The translations under genes and the position numbers were made by a program. Of a stretch of DNA of 64,000 nt, positions 37,880-47,945 are shown in pieces. The notes under the pieces are model-generated. The model was given only the letters and a program-made list of their open reading frames with translations. It was not told the origin of the DNA and ran no database searches. The DNA is from Callorhinus ursinus (taxonomy: Eukaryota; Chordata; Mammalia; Carnivora; Otariidae), in assembly GCF_003265705.1 (NCBI RefSeq), contig NW_020312785.1, positions 22,378,594-22,442,593 on the forward strand. Reading direction: 5' to 3'. How positions within the stretch are numbered: position 1 is the stretch's first letter; each line of letters opens with the position of its first letter.

Positions 37880-38160
37880 AACTTGATGATTTATTTCGTG
37901 CTTTTATAGACATATTATGTATATATGCTTTTTCTTTATAGAAAATGGGATCATACTGCATAAACAATTTTGTACCTTGAGTATTAAATCTCAAAACTAT
38001 ATCATGAGTATTTATTTTCCTTAGACTTTTCTTATATTTTAAAGCAGATTTTATAGCAAAGATACCTGATCCTACAGTCAGCCATTTCCCTGTTGAACAT
38101 TGAGGTTGGCCCTAGACTGTTTTAAGATGGGCACGGCTATGTTTCTGGGTAAATATTTAA
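37880..38160. mobile_element. Ancient LINE relic (tentative)
   Basis: AAAATGGGATCATACTGCAT, TATATCATGAGTATTTATTT, and CCCTGTTGAACATTGAGGTT resemble an old L1M-type segment. It ends about 100 bp before the first ROBO2 exon here. Confidence 0.45.
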
Positions 38161-38263
38161 TTTTTATTAGAACAAAGTAAGTAAGACGTGAAGTTACGTT
38201 TTGGAAGAGAAAGCTAAAGTTACTGTCATTGAGTTTTCTTTCACTGCAATTGTTTTTCTTTAG

Positions 38264-38421
38264 TGTTACGAGATGACTTCCGGCAAAATCCCACAGATGT
38301 CGTAGTGGCTGCTGGAGAACCTGCGATCTTGGAGTGCCAGCCTCCCAGGGGACACCCAGAACCCACCATCTACTGGAAGAAAGACAAAGTTCGAATTGAT
38401 GACAAGGAAGAAAGAATAAGT
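38264..38421 (+). CDS. ROBO2: ROBO2 exon encoding the first half of Ig domain 2
   Basis: Internal coding exon of Roundabout guidance receptor 2, a single-pass neuronal membrane receptor for secreted SLIT proteins that steers axons and migrating cells. The exon is 158 bp: two bases of a split Leu codon, then 52 codons beginning [19 protein letters not shown] and ending KEERIS. Ig2 hallmarks are visible: the first disulfide Cys (ILEC, codon 24) and the core Trp (TIYWKKD, codon 37). The acceptor is TGTTTTTCTTTAG and the donor AGT/GTGAGT; phase in 1, out 0. From family knowledge, Ig1 holds the main SLIT contact and Ig2 packs against it. The [12 protein letters not shown] segment fits ROBO2; ROBO1 has a different sequence there. 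No frame damage is present. The next exon follows after a 2.8 kb intron. Confidence 0.97.
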
Positions 38422-39596
38422 GTGAGTTAAATTAAAATGAATGCTTACAGAGATTGACTCTCAAGTCTTCAAATGGATATATTTTATTGCCAATAAAATT
38501 GCAGACCTGTACTGAATGCTAATGACCATTCACACTGCATTGAAAGGACTGAAAAAGAAAAACCGAGAACTAAAACTTTAGGATGAGGCCTCAAAGACAC
38601 AAAAATTATAGAAAGCAAGTGTAGATGATATATTAATATTTGTACCAATCTGAATATGAAAAGATATGAATATGTAAATATGTATGAATATGTAAAGATA
38701 TATATGTCTTTGCAGTACAAAGATGACAAAGCTTTTTTTAACATCTCAAATGCATCTTTGGATTATGTAGTTTCACTTGAGTGATAAAGGGTAAATGATG
38801 GCTGTAAGCCATATTAATGAGACCATTTCTTTTGGCACTTATTTTCAAAATTATAAGAGAAAATAATATGAGGTAATGAGTACTTCAAGCACCTTTTCCA
38901 GTTTTCAAATTTAATATTTATAACTAAATTTTTTACATGAATTCATTTAAAAGTTTAAGAGGTATAAAGTAAAATCCAAGTAAATGTGTCTTTTTTGATT
39001 CTGCAGTTTAGCTCTTGTAGAAAAATAGTCTGCTTTCAAGGAATATTGATGATTAGGTTCATCACTTGATTAATATCGGAATGAGACACCCAGAACATTG
39101 TAAAGAGGTAGAGAAGGGAATGGCATATAATTATTTTATATTTTTAGAGGATCCAGTCAATGTTTGTTTGTGATGCTTATGGGAACCAGTTCACTGAAAT
39201 AGTAGATAATGCTTCAAACTTCTGATGCTATTCTTAGTATAATTTTTATATTCAGTACAATTATTGAGAATAAATATATTTTACTTAAAATAGTGTCTCA
39301 TTTAACTGAACAAATGTGCCATTTCTATAAAAAGTCCATAGAGTCTAGGGTCTATTATCTTTAAAAATATCTTATAATGAAGATATTTTTTAATGTATGC
39401 ATCGTGGTTACATCATAACCGAATAGGCCATATAAGAGATCACAATATATATTCATGTGAATCTGGCTTGAACTCTTGACACCATGAGGAGCTACATTCC
39501 AGGGAGAATTTGGTTCTCAATGGTCTGTGCTTAGATACCAAACATGAAAATATACTCCTGGTGATAGAGTAAAATAACTGTTGAAGGGTTTCTAGT

Positions 39597-40030
39597 TCAT
39601 GTTTGCATCATTTAATTTTCGCTTTAAAACAAACCACCACAAAATACAGTGACTTATAATAACCATTTTATTTAGACTATTATTCTGTGGGTAAGATGAC
39701 ACTTCTTTATTCTGGGCCAGCTTGGCTGATCTTTGCTAGGTTTTCTCATGCTTCTGTGGCCTGTTTAAAAGATGTGCTGGCAGCTGGATGATCTAGGGTA
39801 ACCTTACATGTCTGGCCATTGACTTATACTCAGCTGGGCATCCTGGTTCTTCTCTTGGCCTCTAATTTTCCAGCAGACCAGCTCAGACTGGTTCCCATGG
39901 TGGTCTCAAGATTCCAGCAAGGAAAGACAAGTCGCAGTTTGAGAACACTTTTTGTCTGCTGAAACACTGCTTTAGTTTCATTGGTCAAATCAAGTTATAT
40001 TGCCAAACTCAGTTTCAGGGGGGAGGAGAA
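39597..40030 (-). mobile_element. ERVL/MaLR-type LTR relic, minus orientation
   Basis: AAAACAAACCACCACAAAAT, GTGACTTATAATAACCATTT, TTGGCTGATCTTTGCTAGGT, AGCTGGATGATCTAGGGTAA and GGTCAAATCAAGTTATATTG follow the complement of an old MLT1-like LTR. Diverged; subfamily uncertain. Confidence 0.6.
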
Positions 40031-40609
40031 ATGGCCTCCACGGCCATTTTTATAACCTACAGTTTATTATACTCCACAGCACATAATTAAGAACAGGTTG
40101 GCAGTCTTTCCTTCCCATGTAAAAACGAAATTGAAAGTCCCTTTCTGTGACATGACAAGTTTCAGAGCCTGAAATATATCCGTTGAGAACATACCTACAT
40201 GGGTTTTGTTTGCCTGTGAGATAAAAATTAACAGAGGAAACCAACACGTTCTTCTCTCCTATCTCTTTAAGAACATTCAGTCATTGTGATGTTAAGATTG
40301 TTGAATTACATAAATATAAAGAAAAACATTGGAAAAGAAGCCATGAGTTGGTGATACACATACTAAAAATCTAATTCTGCTTCAATATGCTCTTTAACAA
40401 ATAGACATTTTAACGTATTACATTGGTTTATTTGGTCAATAAATGCTTCTCATTTAAGAAACAATTAGGAAGCACCTATTAAAGCCAATGATTTACACCA
40501 ACTCATACTCTCATCATTTAAAAAAATTATTTTTATCAAACCTGCCCTCCTCTTCAAAAATTATCTTATACATACCATCAAGGTGAGACAGACAATTAAT
40601 GCTAAAAAT

Positions 40610-40725
40610 TGAAATTTAAGCTCCATGAAGGCAGAGGTTTATTATTATTTGGTTTACTCCTGAATCTCAAATGTCTAAAACACTGCCCAGCCCATAGAGG
40701 TACTCAGTAAATGCTTGTTAAATCC
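40610..40725 (+). mobile_element. L2 3' end relic
   Basis: AAGCTCCATGAAGGCAGAGG, ACACTGCCCAGCCCATAGAG and CTCAGTAAATGCTTGTTAAA closely follow the L2 3' terminus in plus orientation. Confidence 0.7.
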
Positions 40726-41106
40726 CTCTGCGTCAGTTCAATTTCATTATAATACCAAAAACGGTTATCTAGTGCTTCTTTCTGATGACAAATATCAATA
40801 GCAATTCATTCAACCTACTGCAGAGTGAAGACAACCACTAGAATTTGGTGGAAGCAGTCACAAAAGTCAAAACAGGACCAGACAAGAAAGAAAAAGAATG
40901 CCCAAAAGCATTTTCTAGAAAGGTAATATGAAGGCTTATCCTGAGGGAGAAGTTAAGAGAAGAAAAAACACATGCAGATGCCAAAATAGGGGGAAAGTTT
41001 TGTATCTTAGACACTGAGCTATTTCCTTTAAGAAAAAAGATGTTCTGCTTAAATATTCAAAATTATTTATTAGTCACCTTCTCTTTGCTGTTTATTTTAC
41101 TTTACA

Positions 41107-41161
41107 TTTTCTTTCTTTTCCTTTCTTTTTTTTCTTTTCTTTTTTCCCTTCCTCTTTTTTC

Positions 41162-41199
<38 letters not shown>

Positions 41200-41204
41200 A
41201 ACAG
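41107..41204 (+). promoter_or_regulatory. Extended polypyrimidine tract and splice acceptor
   Basis: 93 consecutive pyrimidines (41107-41199), made of CTTTT and CTTTC units ending in about 19 Ts, run directly into AACAG and the exon. It acts as the 3' splice signal but is far longer than a usual 15-25 nt tract, and it looks like an expanded simple repeat. It should bind U2AF and PTB-type proteins well; effects on splicing are inference. Confidence 0.9.
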
Positions 41205-41325
41205 ATCCGTGGTGGAAAATTGATGATCTCCAATACCAGGAAAAGTGATGCAGGGATGTATACCTGTGTTGGCACCAATATGGTGGGAGAAAGAGACAGT
41301 GATCCAGCAGAGCTGACTGTCTTTG
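41205..41325 (+). CDS. ROBO2: ROBO2 exon encoding the second half of Ig domain 2
   Basis: 121-bp internal exon of the SLIT receptor ROBO2: 40 codons beginning [17 protein letters not shown] and ending AELTVF, plus one base of a split Glu codon. It completes the Ig2 fold. The DAGMYTC motif supplies the second disulfide Cys (codon 21) that pairs with the Cys in the preceding exon, and [12 protein letters not shown] forms the last strands. Entry is phase 0 (the previous exon ends on a full Ser codon) and exit is phase 1. The donor is TTTG/GTAAAA, weaker than the others because it lacks G at intron position 5. [13 protein letters not shown] matches ROBO2, whereas ROBO1 has ITYTRKSDAGKYV. The long pyrimidine tract abuts it. 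Confidence 0.97.
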
Positions 41326-41810
41326 GTAAAACTCTTTTTTAAATTATAAATTGCTATTTATATATACTTTCCCTTTGATGTTAAATGTATTTGTTGATAC
41401 TAAACACCAGGTCGTATACGGAAAGGTACTTATGACTTACGGTGAGTAGTGAAGGACTAGATTTGCCTTGTTTTCTGGTTCTTTCAGATGAAATCTTCCA
41501 TCTGAAGAAAAATAGAACTTTTTAAACAATAATTCATTTACTTTATTCATATATATTTATAGGATTTGCCTTTTATCAGAATGTAAAAACTTGATCTTTC
41601 TCAAATTCTGTTTGAGATATTATATCTGTCTAAAATTTATTCACTGATATATTTATCAAGTATCTTATGTGCAAGATAAAGGATAAGTTTTTTGGTTTTC
41701 TTGTTTTATATTAGTGAAGTACAAAGACATTTCACTTGTTTTCTACTTTGAAAATGTTCAAATTGAAATATTTACAGTATAGCTTGTGGTTTAAAGAACT
41801 AGCTAGCTGC

Positions 41811-41833
41811 ACACACACACACACACACACACA
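41811..41833. repeat. (CA)n microsatellite
   Basis: About 11 CA units, just left of the solo LTR. Confidence 0.85.
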
Positions 41834-41889
41834 AATACATACATGTAATCCAAATTAAAAAAAAAACAACAACAAATAAACTGTCTTGC

Positions 41890-42496
41890 TGATGTAGGCA
41901 GGCTGGGTCCAAGAACCCAGGGGAAGATCCCACAGGACCAGCCAAGAGGGTCCTTGGCTTCACACAGGATAGAAATCAAACGTGAGCCAGAGAAAGTGAA
42001 AATAGAGTTTATTGAATAGTGTGAGTGACAGACAGAGAATAGCAGACAAAGTATCTGAGAGACTCAGAAAGGAGAGAAGAATGAGTTTTGTTGTTGCCTA
42101 TGGCTAAGGGTTTATATTAGAAAAGGGTATAGGGTATGTGTTCCTCCAGGAATCCAGGCTAGGGTCAATCACAGGCAAGTGTTGGGTGAATAATAGGTGT
42201 TATTCCATAAATGACCGAAGGTAGGGGTATTGATGCCATTATCAGCTGAGGTTTGTTGGAAGCTAATACCCTGGATCCTGCTTGGGATCGGGCTCTCGTT
42301 ACATGTTGTCAGGTGTTTGGGACCTAAGACAAAAACTCAGAGAATGATTAACCTTCTTGCTTCCCCCTTCAAGTGGGAACAGAGCTGCTTTGGCTTATTC
42401 AGAGGCAAAATATGGAACATGAGTAAATGGTGCCTCACAGAAAAACAGCAGAGATGGAGGTTTCTAAAATGGAGCCCCTTCAACTTCCCTACTTCA
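41890..42496 (-). mobile_element. Solo LTR of an endogenous retrovirus, minus orientation
   Basis: A 607-bp element with TG...CA ends and short terminal inverted repeats (TGATGTAGG at left, CCTACTTCA at right). It is flanked by a perfect 4-bp target duplication, TTGC, at 41886-41889 and 42497-42500, as made by gammaretrovirus-like (ERV1) integrases. A poly(A) signal in the minus direction is seen as AGAGTTTATTGAATAG near 42004-42019. No gag, pol or env sequence is present, so it is a recombined solo LTR. The plus-strand open frame 42230-42505 is inside it and is not a gene. The exact ERV family was not identified. Confidence 0.85.
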
Positions 42497-42587
42497 TTGC
42501 GATGATATTCGTGTTTTTTTGATTTAAGAACCAAGGGACTTTTTATTGGAGTAATATGATTAATGGCCTAAAACCTGATTAGATCTG

Positions 42588-42725
42588 GAGGTACCTGGGT
42601 AAAGATATACAGTCAGTTGAGCGTCAGACTCTTGATATCAGCTCAGGTCTTGATCTAAGAAGTTCAAGCCCCACTTTGTGCTCCACACTGGGTATGATGC
42701 CTACTTTAAAAAAAAAACAAAAAAC
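42588..42725 (+). mobile_element. Short tRNA-derived SINE
   Basis: GGTACCTGGGTAAAGATATA, CAGTTGAGCGTCAGACTC, CAAGCCCCACTTTGTGCTCC and an A tail. Target duplications AACCTGATTAGATCTG (42572-42587) and AACTTGATTAGATCTG (42726-42741) differ at one base. Confidence 0.88.
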
Positions 42726-42954
42726 AACTTGATTAGATCTGTTTCAGAGAAATTGTGGAGAGAGCATTAGGAAGGAGAAAAGAAAGGATAATAAAGCTGT
42801 CAGAGTAAACAAAAAAGGAAAATATTATAAGGCAGCTGTGGAAAATTGAAAGAGAAATAAAATTACAGAAAATTAGGGAAAATAGGGATCCTAAAGATAT
42901 TGGAAAATGAAACATTCCTTTAGAAGTCATTGAAATACCATTTAAGTCTCTGTA

Positions 42955-43032
42955 TGGATACACACATACACACACGTGTATACAAACACATACATATATA
43001 CACACACATACATACGTGTGTGTGTATGTGTC
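42955..43032. repeat. (CA)n/(TACA)n microsatellite with inverted symmetry
   Basis: TACACACATACACACACGTG, further TACA units, then CGTGTGTGTGTATGTG: CA units on the left and TG units on the right make an imperfect palindrome. Confidence 0.8.
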
Positions 43033-43077
43033 TCTATCTTAAAAGATTTAACTGTTGTTGATATTATGTGATTTTTT

Positions 43078-43086
43078 AAAAAGATT

Positions 43087-43125
<39 letters not shown>

Positions 43126-43310
43126 TTTTTGAGAGAGAGAGCATGAGTGTGCTAGTGGGTAGAGGGGCAGAGGGAGAGAGAATCTCCAGCGGACTGGCAG
43201 ACTCCCTGCTCAGTGTAGAGCCCAACATGGGGCTCATGAGACCCTGAGATCACGACCTGAGCGGAAGTCAAGAGTCAGATGCCCAGCCAACTGAGCCACC
43301 CAGGCACCCC
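43078..43310 (-). mobile_element. CAN SINE, minus orientation, with expanded (ATTT)n tail
   Basis: The tail complement has about twelve ATTT units, followed by the GA-rich block and head complement ending TGAGCCACCCAGGCACCCC. A perfect 17-bp target duplication, ATATTATGTGATTTTTT, lies at 43061-43077 and 43311-43327. Confidence 0.95.
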
Positions 43311-43327
43311 ATATTATGTGATTTTTT

Positions 43328-44681
43328 TTTGAAACATAAGAGATACGTGTGATTTTTAAATAATTTTTTGTGCCAGCAAAATTATCTTCTGGTTCTATGA
43401 ATTACAGTAAGATTTTATTGATGGTCATTACTCCAGAACATGTTTGAGGGTAGCATCAGAATCCTGCATACTTTCTGAAAGAAATCTCTTTTGCAGTTTG
43501 AGATGGGCCATCCCGTGGTGTCATGGGAATGCTACTATGCAAAAGAGCCATATTATGATTTCCATTACATTTAGAGTGTTAAGATGTGCTTTGTGAATAT
43601 GTACTCGAGTGCAGGCCTCTCTTTCCAATCACTTTGAGTACCGAGTAATCTCTGGTAATATTCCTTATGGATACTAAGCAGCTTGAAGTCCCAAATGACA
43701 GAACCAGGAGAAATCCCATAATTCATTAAAGGAATTGAATAGTAAAAATAAAATTGTTCAAAGTATGCATGTAAATTTCTGTCCTGCAGAGCTCAGACAA
43801 GTATCAGTTTGCCCTTAAATTTCATGCAGTCATCCTTAAGAGTCTCAAAATGTGTTTCACTCCATAATGAATAAAATACAGTTTTGCCTGGTAAGATATA
43901 AAATTAGTGGTCACTGAACATTAGCATTGAAAACCCACAAGTACAGCTGTTCTATTTAAAGAAACACTCATTACTATTTTTCTGTAACTGCCACAAGCTT
44001 TGGAACAGAAAAATGTTGCATTATAACAGTACATACTGCCTTCAGAAGGAAATTGAAAGGGTTTAAAGTCATTATCCAAGCAATTAGACTTACTAAAATG
44101 TGACTGTGTTATGAAATATTCACCCTACGTTCCCTAAAGACATGATGAGAACTACAGGAGATCCTTAAATATGTCAGGAGTTACAGTGGAACTTCTAAAT
44201 TATTTTGAAAATAGCTATAAACCAAAAAGATTGAATTTGTCTAGTGGCCATACCTCTGGAAGAATTGATTTAAGAATCTGAGAACATTTATCTGATGGTG
44301 TAAACTAGTCAGAACCGACCCAAGGGGTTATAAGTACAATATTAAGTTGAAGAAAAAGACGGAAAATCTCCATTACTGACAAGAAAACAACATCCAAACC
44401 CAGAAATAAAACATAAAATCAGTAGTGATTGTCCAAATCAAGGACATGACCAGGATTGCATGAGAAAGGTCCCTTCTGTACTTTGCTCAATTCTGAGAGA
44501 AAAGAACTAGTGTGCTATGAATAGGGGGGGCTTCTTTATGTTATTTTGGTGCTTTTGTGTCCAGTACATGTTTTCTAATAAACTTCTTTATATTTCATTG
44601 TTGTTAGATATTATTATTTCTGACCTAGGGTTTATAAATGTATAACTGGCTACACTTTACCCCTCCCTCCCTCTCAATGAG
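43328..44681. other. Intron, nothing recognised
   Basis: Unique AT-rich sequence without a recognised repeat, ORF or RNA gene. Confidence 0.5.
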
Positions 44682-44697
44682 CAGCAATTCTGCTTTA

Positions 44698-44886
44698 TTT
44701 TTTTTTTTAAGATTTATTTATTTATTTTGAGAGAGAGAGAAAGAGTACATGAGAGGGGGGAGGGTTAGAGGGAGAAGCAGGCTCCTTGCTGAGCAGGGAG
44801 CCCAATGCGGGACTCGATCCCGGGACTCCAGGATCATGACCTGAGCCGAAGGCAGTCGCTTAACCAACTGAGCCACCCAGGTGCCC
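44698..44886 (-). mobile_element. CAN SINE, minus orientation
   Basis: TTTTTTTTAAGATTTATTTA tail complement, GA block, and head complement ending GAGCCACCCAGGTGCCC. A perfect 16-bp target duplication, CAGCAATTCTGCTTTA, lies at 44682-44697 and 44887-44902, so it is relatively young. Confidence 0.96.
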
Positions 44887-44902
44887 CAGCAATTCTGCTT
44901 TA

Positions 44903-45569
44903 AATAAAAAATTTGGCTACTATAACCCCTCCGTAGCTAACAGAAAATTTTTACTTGTCCTTTGCAACTCCATCTTTAAAATATGTTATACAGAAAAAGT
45001 AACTGATAATATTAATTGTTCAAAAAGTATAATTCAATTCTAAATGGCAAGAAAAACAGCAAAAGGCGTAATAGGTCATGGCAAATACAAAAGCCTTTGG
45101 TAAGTATTTTGGTTCTTTAGTAAGTAGGCTTGAACTTAGAAGTTTTTGTTTTGTTTTTTTGTTCTTTTAGTTTGAAAATTGCAGCTTATATTTTAAAGAT
45201 CTCTTATGTAGACAAAGAGATCAGTGTAACTTCATTTTCAAAATATACTCTGCCATCCGCCATGCATCATTTATTCTGTTTGTCCTTTAATATTTGTTGG
45301 CCATACATAATAGCTTAGTTAAGTGGGCAGTACCAAATCTAAAATTAAGAGGTAGGCATCATAGTGTTAATGGACACTAAAATCTATGGCACACTCCAGA
45401 TGCCTTCATAAAGAATACTCCCTAGCACTTTACATATGTTAATTAACTACTAAAGATCCTGAAGTCAGAGAAACTAGAATTACATAATTAAATTTCTAAT
45501 TATGGGTAAGTTTGGGCTATCTGTTATCCAAAATTTAACTGTCACTTAAAAATAACATAATTTTTTTCC
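44903..45569. other. Intron, nothing recognised
   Basis: AT-rich. The minimal frame at 45130-45318 has no support. Confidence 0.5.
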
Positions 45570-45581
45570 AAATGATTTTTA

Positions 45582-45746
45582 TTTATTTATTTTTTAAAGA
45601 TTTTATTTATTTATTTGAGAGAGAGAGAAAGAGAGCGCATGAGAGGGGCAGAGGGACAAGCAGACTCCCCGCTGAGCACAGGTCATGAAATCATGGCCTG
45701 AGCTGAAGTCAGACACTTAATCCACCCAGCCACCCAGATGCCCCTG
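45582..45746 (-). mobile_element. CAN SINE, minus, first of a same-site pair
   Basis: Internally deleted minus-strand SINE ending CCAGCCACCCAGATGCCCC. It lies between two copies of the 12-bp sequence AAATGATTTTTA (45570-45581 and 45747-45758). Confidence 0.9.
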
Positions 45747-45758
45747 AAATGATTTTTA

Positions 45759-45958
45759 TTTTTCATTTATTTATATTTTTAAAAGATTTTTATTTATTAT
45801 CTGAGAGAGAGCGTGCACAGAGGGAGAGTGAGAGGCAGAAGCCGATTCTCTGATGAGCAGGGAGCCTGACGCAGGACATGATCCCAGGACCCTGAGATCA
45901 TGACCTGAGCCTACAGCAGATGCTTAACTGATTGGACTACCCAGGTGTCTTGTTCCCC
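45759..45958 (-). mobile_element. CAN SINE, minus, second of a same-site pair
   Basis: Diverged minus-strand SINE ending GGACTACCCAGGTGTC. It lies between the second and a third copy of AAATGATTTTTA (45747-45758 and 45959-45970), showing that two elements used the same target. Confidence 0.9.
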
Positions 45959-46087
45959 AAATGATTTTTAATAAATGCTTATCAAAGTAATCCATGAAAA
46001 AAAGATTTCATATGTTATACTTCCAATAGACATTAGAAGTATTACTATACTTATAATGAAATACAGAAATATCTAGCCCTACCCCTC

Positions 46088-46107
46088 CTTCTAGTACACA
46101 CATACAG

Positions 46108-46142
<35 letters not shown>
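46088..46142. repeat. (CA)n microsatellite
   Basis: CATACAGACATACACACACA followed by about 16 further CA units. Confidence 0.9.
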
Positions 46143-46143
<1 letters not shown>

Positions 46144-46629
46144 TCCTCATCTTTGAGCATTTCTACAAGCCTGTTTATCTTTTTCTTATGGGATTTATTT
46201 CCATATTTTTAAATATGTCCTTATTCTGCAGTTTTATACACTATTTTGACTTCCTATTTATAAGACGATGATTTGGCCCACTTATATCCCCTTTCCCACC
46301 TTCTCACCTCCACTCCCCCTTCTATCTGTCCTTCAGTGTATTGATTTTAGAAACATTGGTTATATTAAGATTCAGAATGAGTTATTATAACCATGTAAAT
46401 ATGGACTGAGCTTAGTGTTATGCTATTATGATGGCATTTCTTTTCTGGCACTTATTTGTTCTTCTTTGAGTTAGTAATAAACCTATTTTTTTTCTTTTAT
46501 GTGTGTTTGTCTACATCTGTCATGAGTTCTTAAAACCTCTAATGGAAGGTTCAAAATCCTCTAAATTCTACTTAGCTATTAAGTCCCCCCCACCTTGCTA
46601 CAGCCTTCCCGGAGGCCTCAGACCTCCTG

Positions 46630-47340
46630 CCAATCTGACTGGGCTAGTTTAGATCTACTCTGGAAGCTCATGCTGATATTTATTTCCCCTTTTCTCTCAT
46701 GCTGCATTCTGTTTCCTGCTCTCTACCTTTGTTTCTGTCTTGGTTAAGTCCTGTGTCAGAAGAGTGTCTCTCTCCTGCCTTCTCTTTGACTGGAGCCTAG
46801 AGCAAATAAGGGCAAAAATGCATGGATTCTTTCTGAAACTTAATTGATACTTTGGCTAGTTATAAAATTCTAGTTTACAAAAGCGTTGCTCAGGATATTA
46901 AAATCACCATTCTAAAATCATTCAGCTTCTGCTTTTGCTCTTAGAAGTCTACTGGGCTTCTGACTCCTACATGATCAGTTTTCTCTCTCTCTCTTTTTTT
47001 TTTTCTCGTTCAGGTTTTAGTACTATATCTATTCCAGTGTTTTGAAATGTTTCAATACAATGCCTTGCTTTGGCACTTTTTTCCTTTTACTGGCTGGACC
47101 CTTGGTGAGCAATTATAATCTAAAAACTCTCTATCTAAATAGTTCAGTGAGTTTTCCTCTCCTATCTTTTTTATTCAGTTTATATGTCAAACATGTATTT
47201 GTTAATTTGATGTTAAACCTCCCAGGTCTTTCTTTTCTTTCATTCTTCCTTATTTATAATATTCTGTTCTTGTTTCATGGATAGCTTAAATTCTCTTGCA
47301 TTTTAGGATTTTACTAACCCTTTTTTCAAATAAAATTTTA
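46630..47340. mobile_element. Ancient LINE relic (tentative)
   Basis: TTAGTACTATATCTATTCCA, GTTTTGAAATGTTTCAATAC, CTTGCTTTGGCACTTTTTTC and CTTTGGCTAGTTATAAAATT resemble segments of an old, highly diverged L1-type 3' region. Low certainty on family and borders. Confidence 0.4.
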
Positions 47341-47814
47341 TTGTGATGCTTCCTGCTTTTATTTCTTCTGACTTCCTCCCCACACCCCTCCCTACGTTGT
47401 TCCATCTTTTACACTGGAGGCATTTTTCAAATGGCAAGTGATTTATTGTTCATACAAAAAAAAAAAAAACTATTGGAATCTCTGTGTCAATTGATGGCTT
47501 TCATGGTAGGGTAACCCAATTGGGAAGTCGCCATTTCATTGGAGACGAGTACAGAGGATGGGGCTGGTGATGCTGATTTTCAATTATTAGAGGAGAGATT
47601 ATAGGTGGTAGCCTGAATGTAGTTGAGATACTGGGAGACAAAGCTATGAGAGAAGAGAACCAAACCTTAGAAATATCCAAGTTTTATTGAAAACCTGTGG
47701 CCTTCATGTAAGAATTTCAAATATAAGTCATCATTAAAATCAAGATTTTTGAGAGCAATATAGTTCTTTTAATAATACTTACTTACAGACTTCAGAACAG
47801 CAAATTATTTTTTA

Positions 47815-47945
47815 TCCATTACCTCATTTAACAAACATCTATTGAGCATCTCCTATGTGCCAGGCCCTGTTCAAATATTTAATAAAGTAGTAAGATGACT
47901 AGACATGTGCCCTGCTCCCAGGGGACCTTTTGCATCACGTTATCA
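47815..47945 (-). mobile_element. L2 3' end relic, minus orientation
   Basis: CATTTAACAAACATCTATTG, AGCATCTCCTATGTGCCAGG, CCCTGTTCAAATATTTAATA and GTGCCCTGCTCCCAGGGGAC follow the complement of the L2 3' end. Confidence 0.7.

Larger units (their letters stand above)
1..38263 (+). other. ROBO2: ROBO2 intron upstream of the first Ig2 exon (partial)
   Basis: All sequence before the acceptor at 38263 is non-coding intron in the ROBO2 sense strand, running off the left edge. No exon-like ORF with splice borders was recognised in it. It is AT-rich and filled with SINE, L1, L2, MIR, MLT1 and MER2 relics listed separately. The preceding exon should supply the first base of a split Leu codon, and it is not in the window. 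Confidence 0.85.
38422..41204 (+). other. ROBO2: ROBO2 intron between the two Ig2 exons (2783 bp)
   Basis: A GT...AG phase-0 intron. It contains an LTR relic at 39597-40030, an L2 3' end at 40610-40725 and the long pyrimidine tract before the acceptor. The parts 38422-39596 and 40031-40609 hold nothing recognised. Confidence 0.95.

Noticed and set aside
42230..42505. 91-codon plus-strand frame
   Set aside because: Lies almost wholly inside the antisense solo LTR; LTRs do not encode a protein here.
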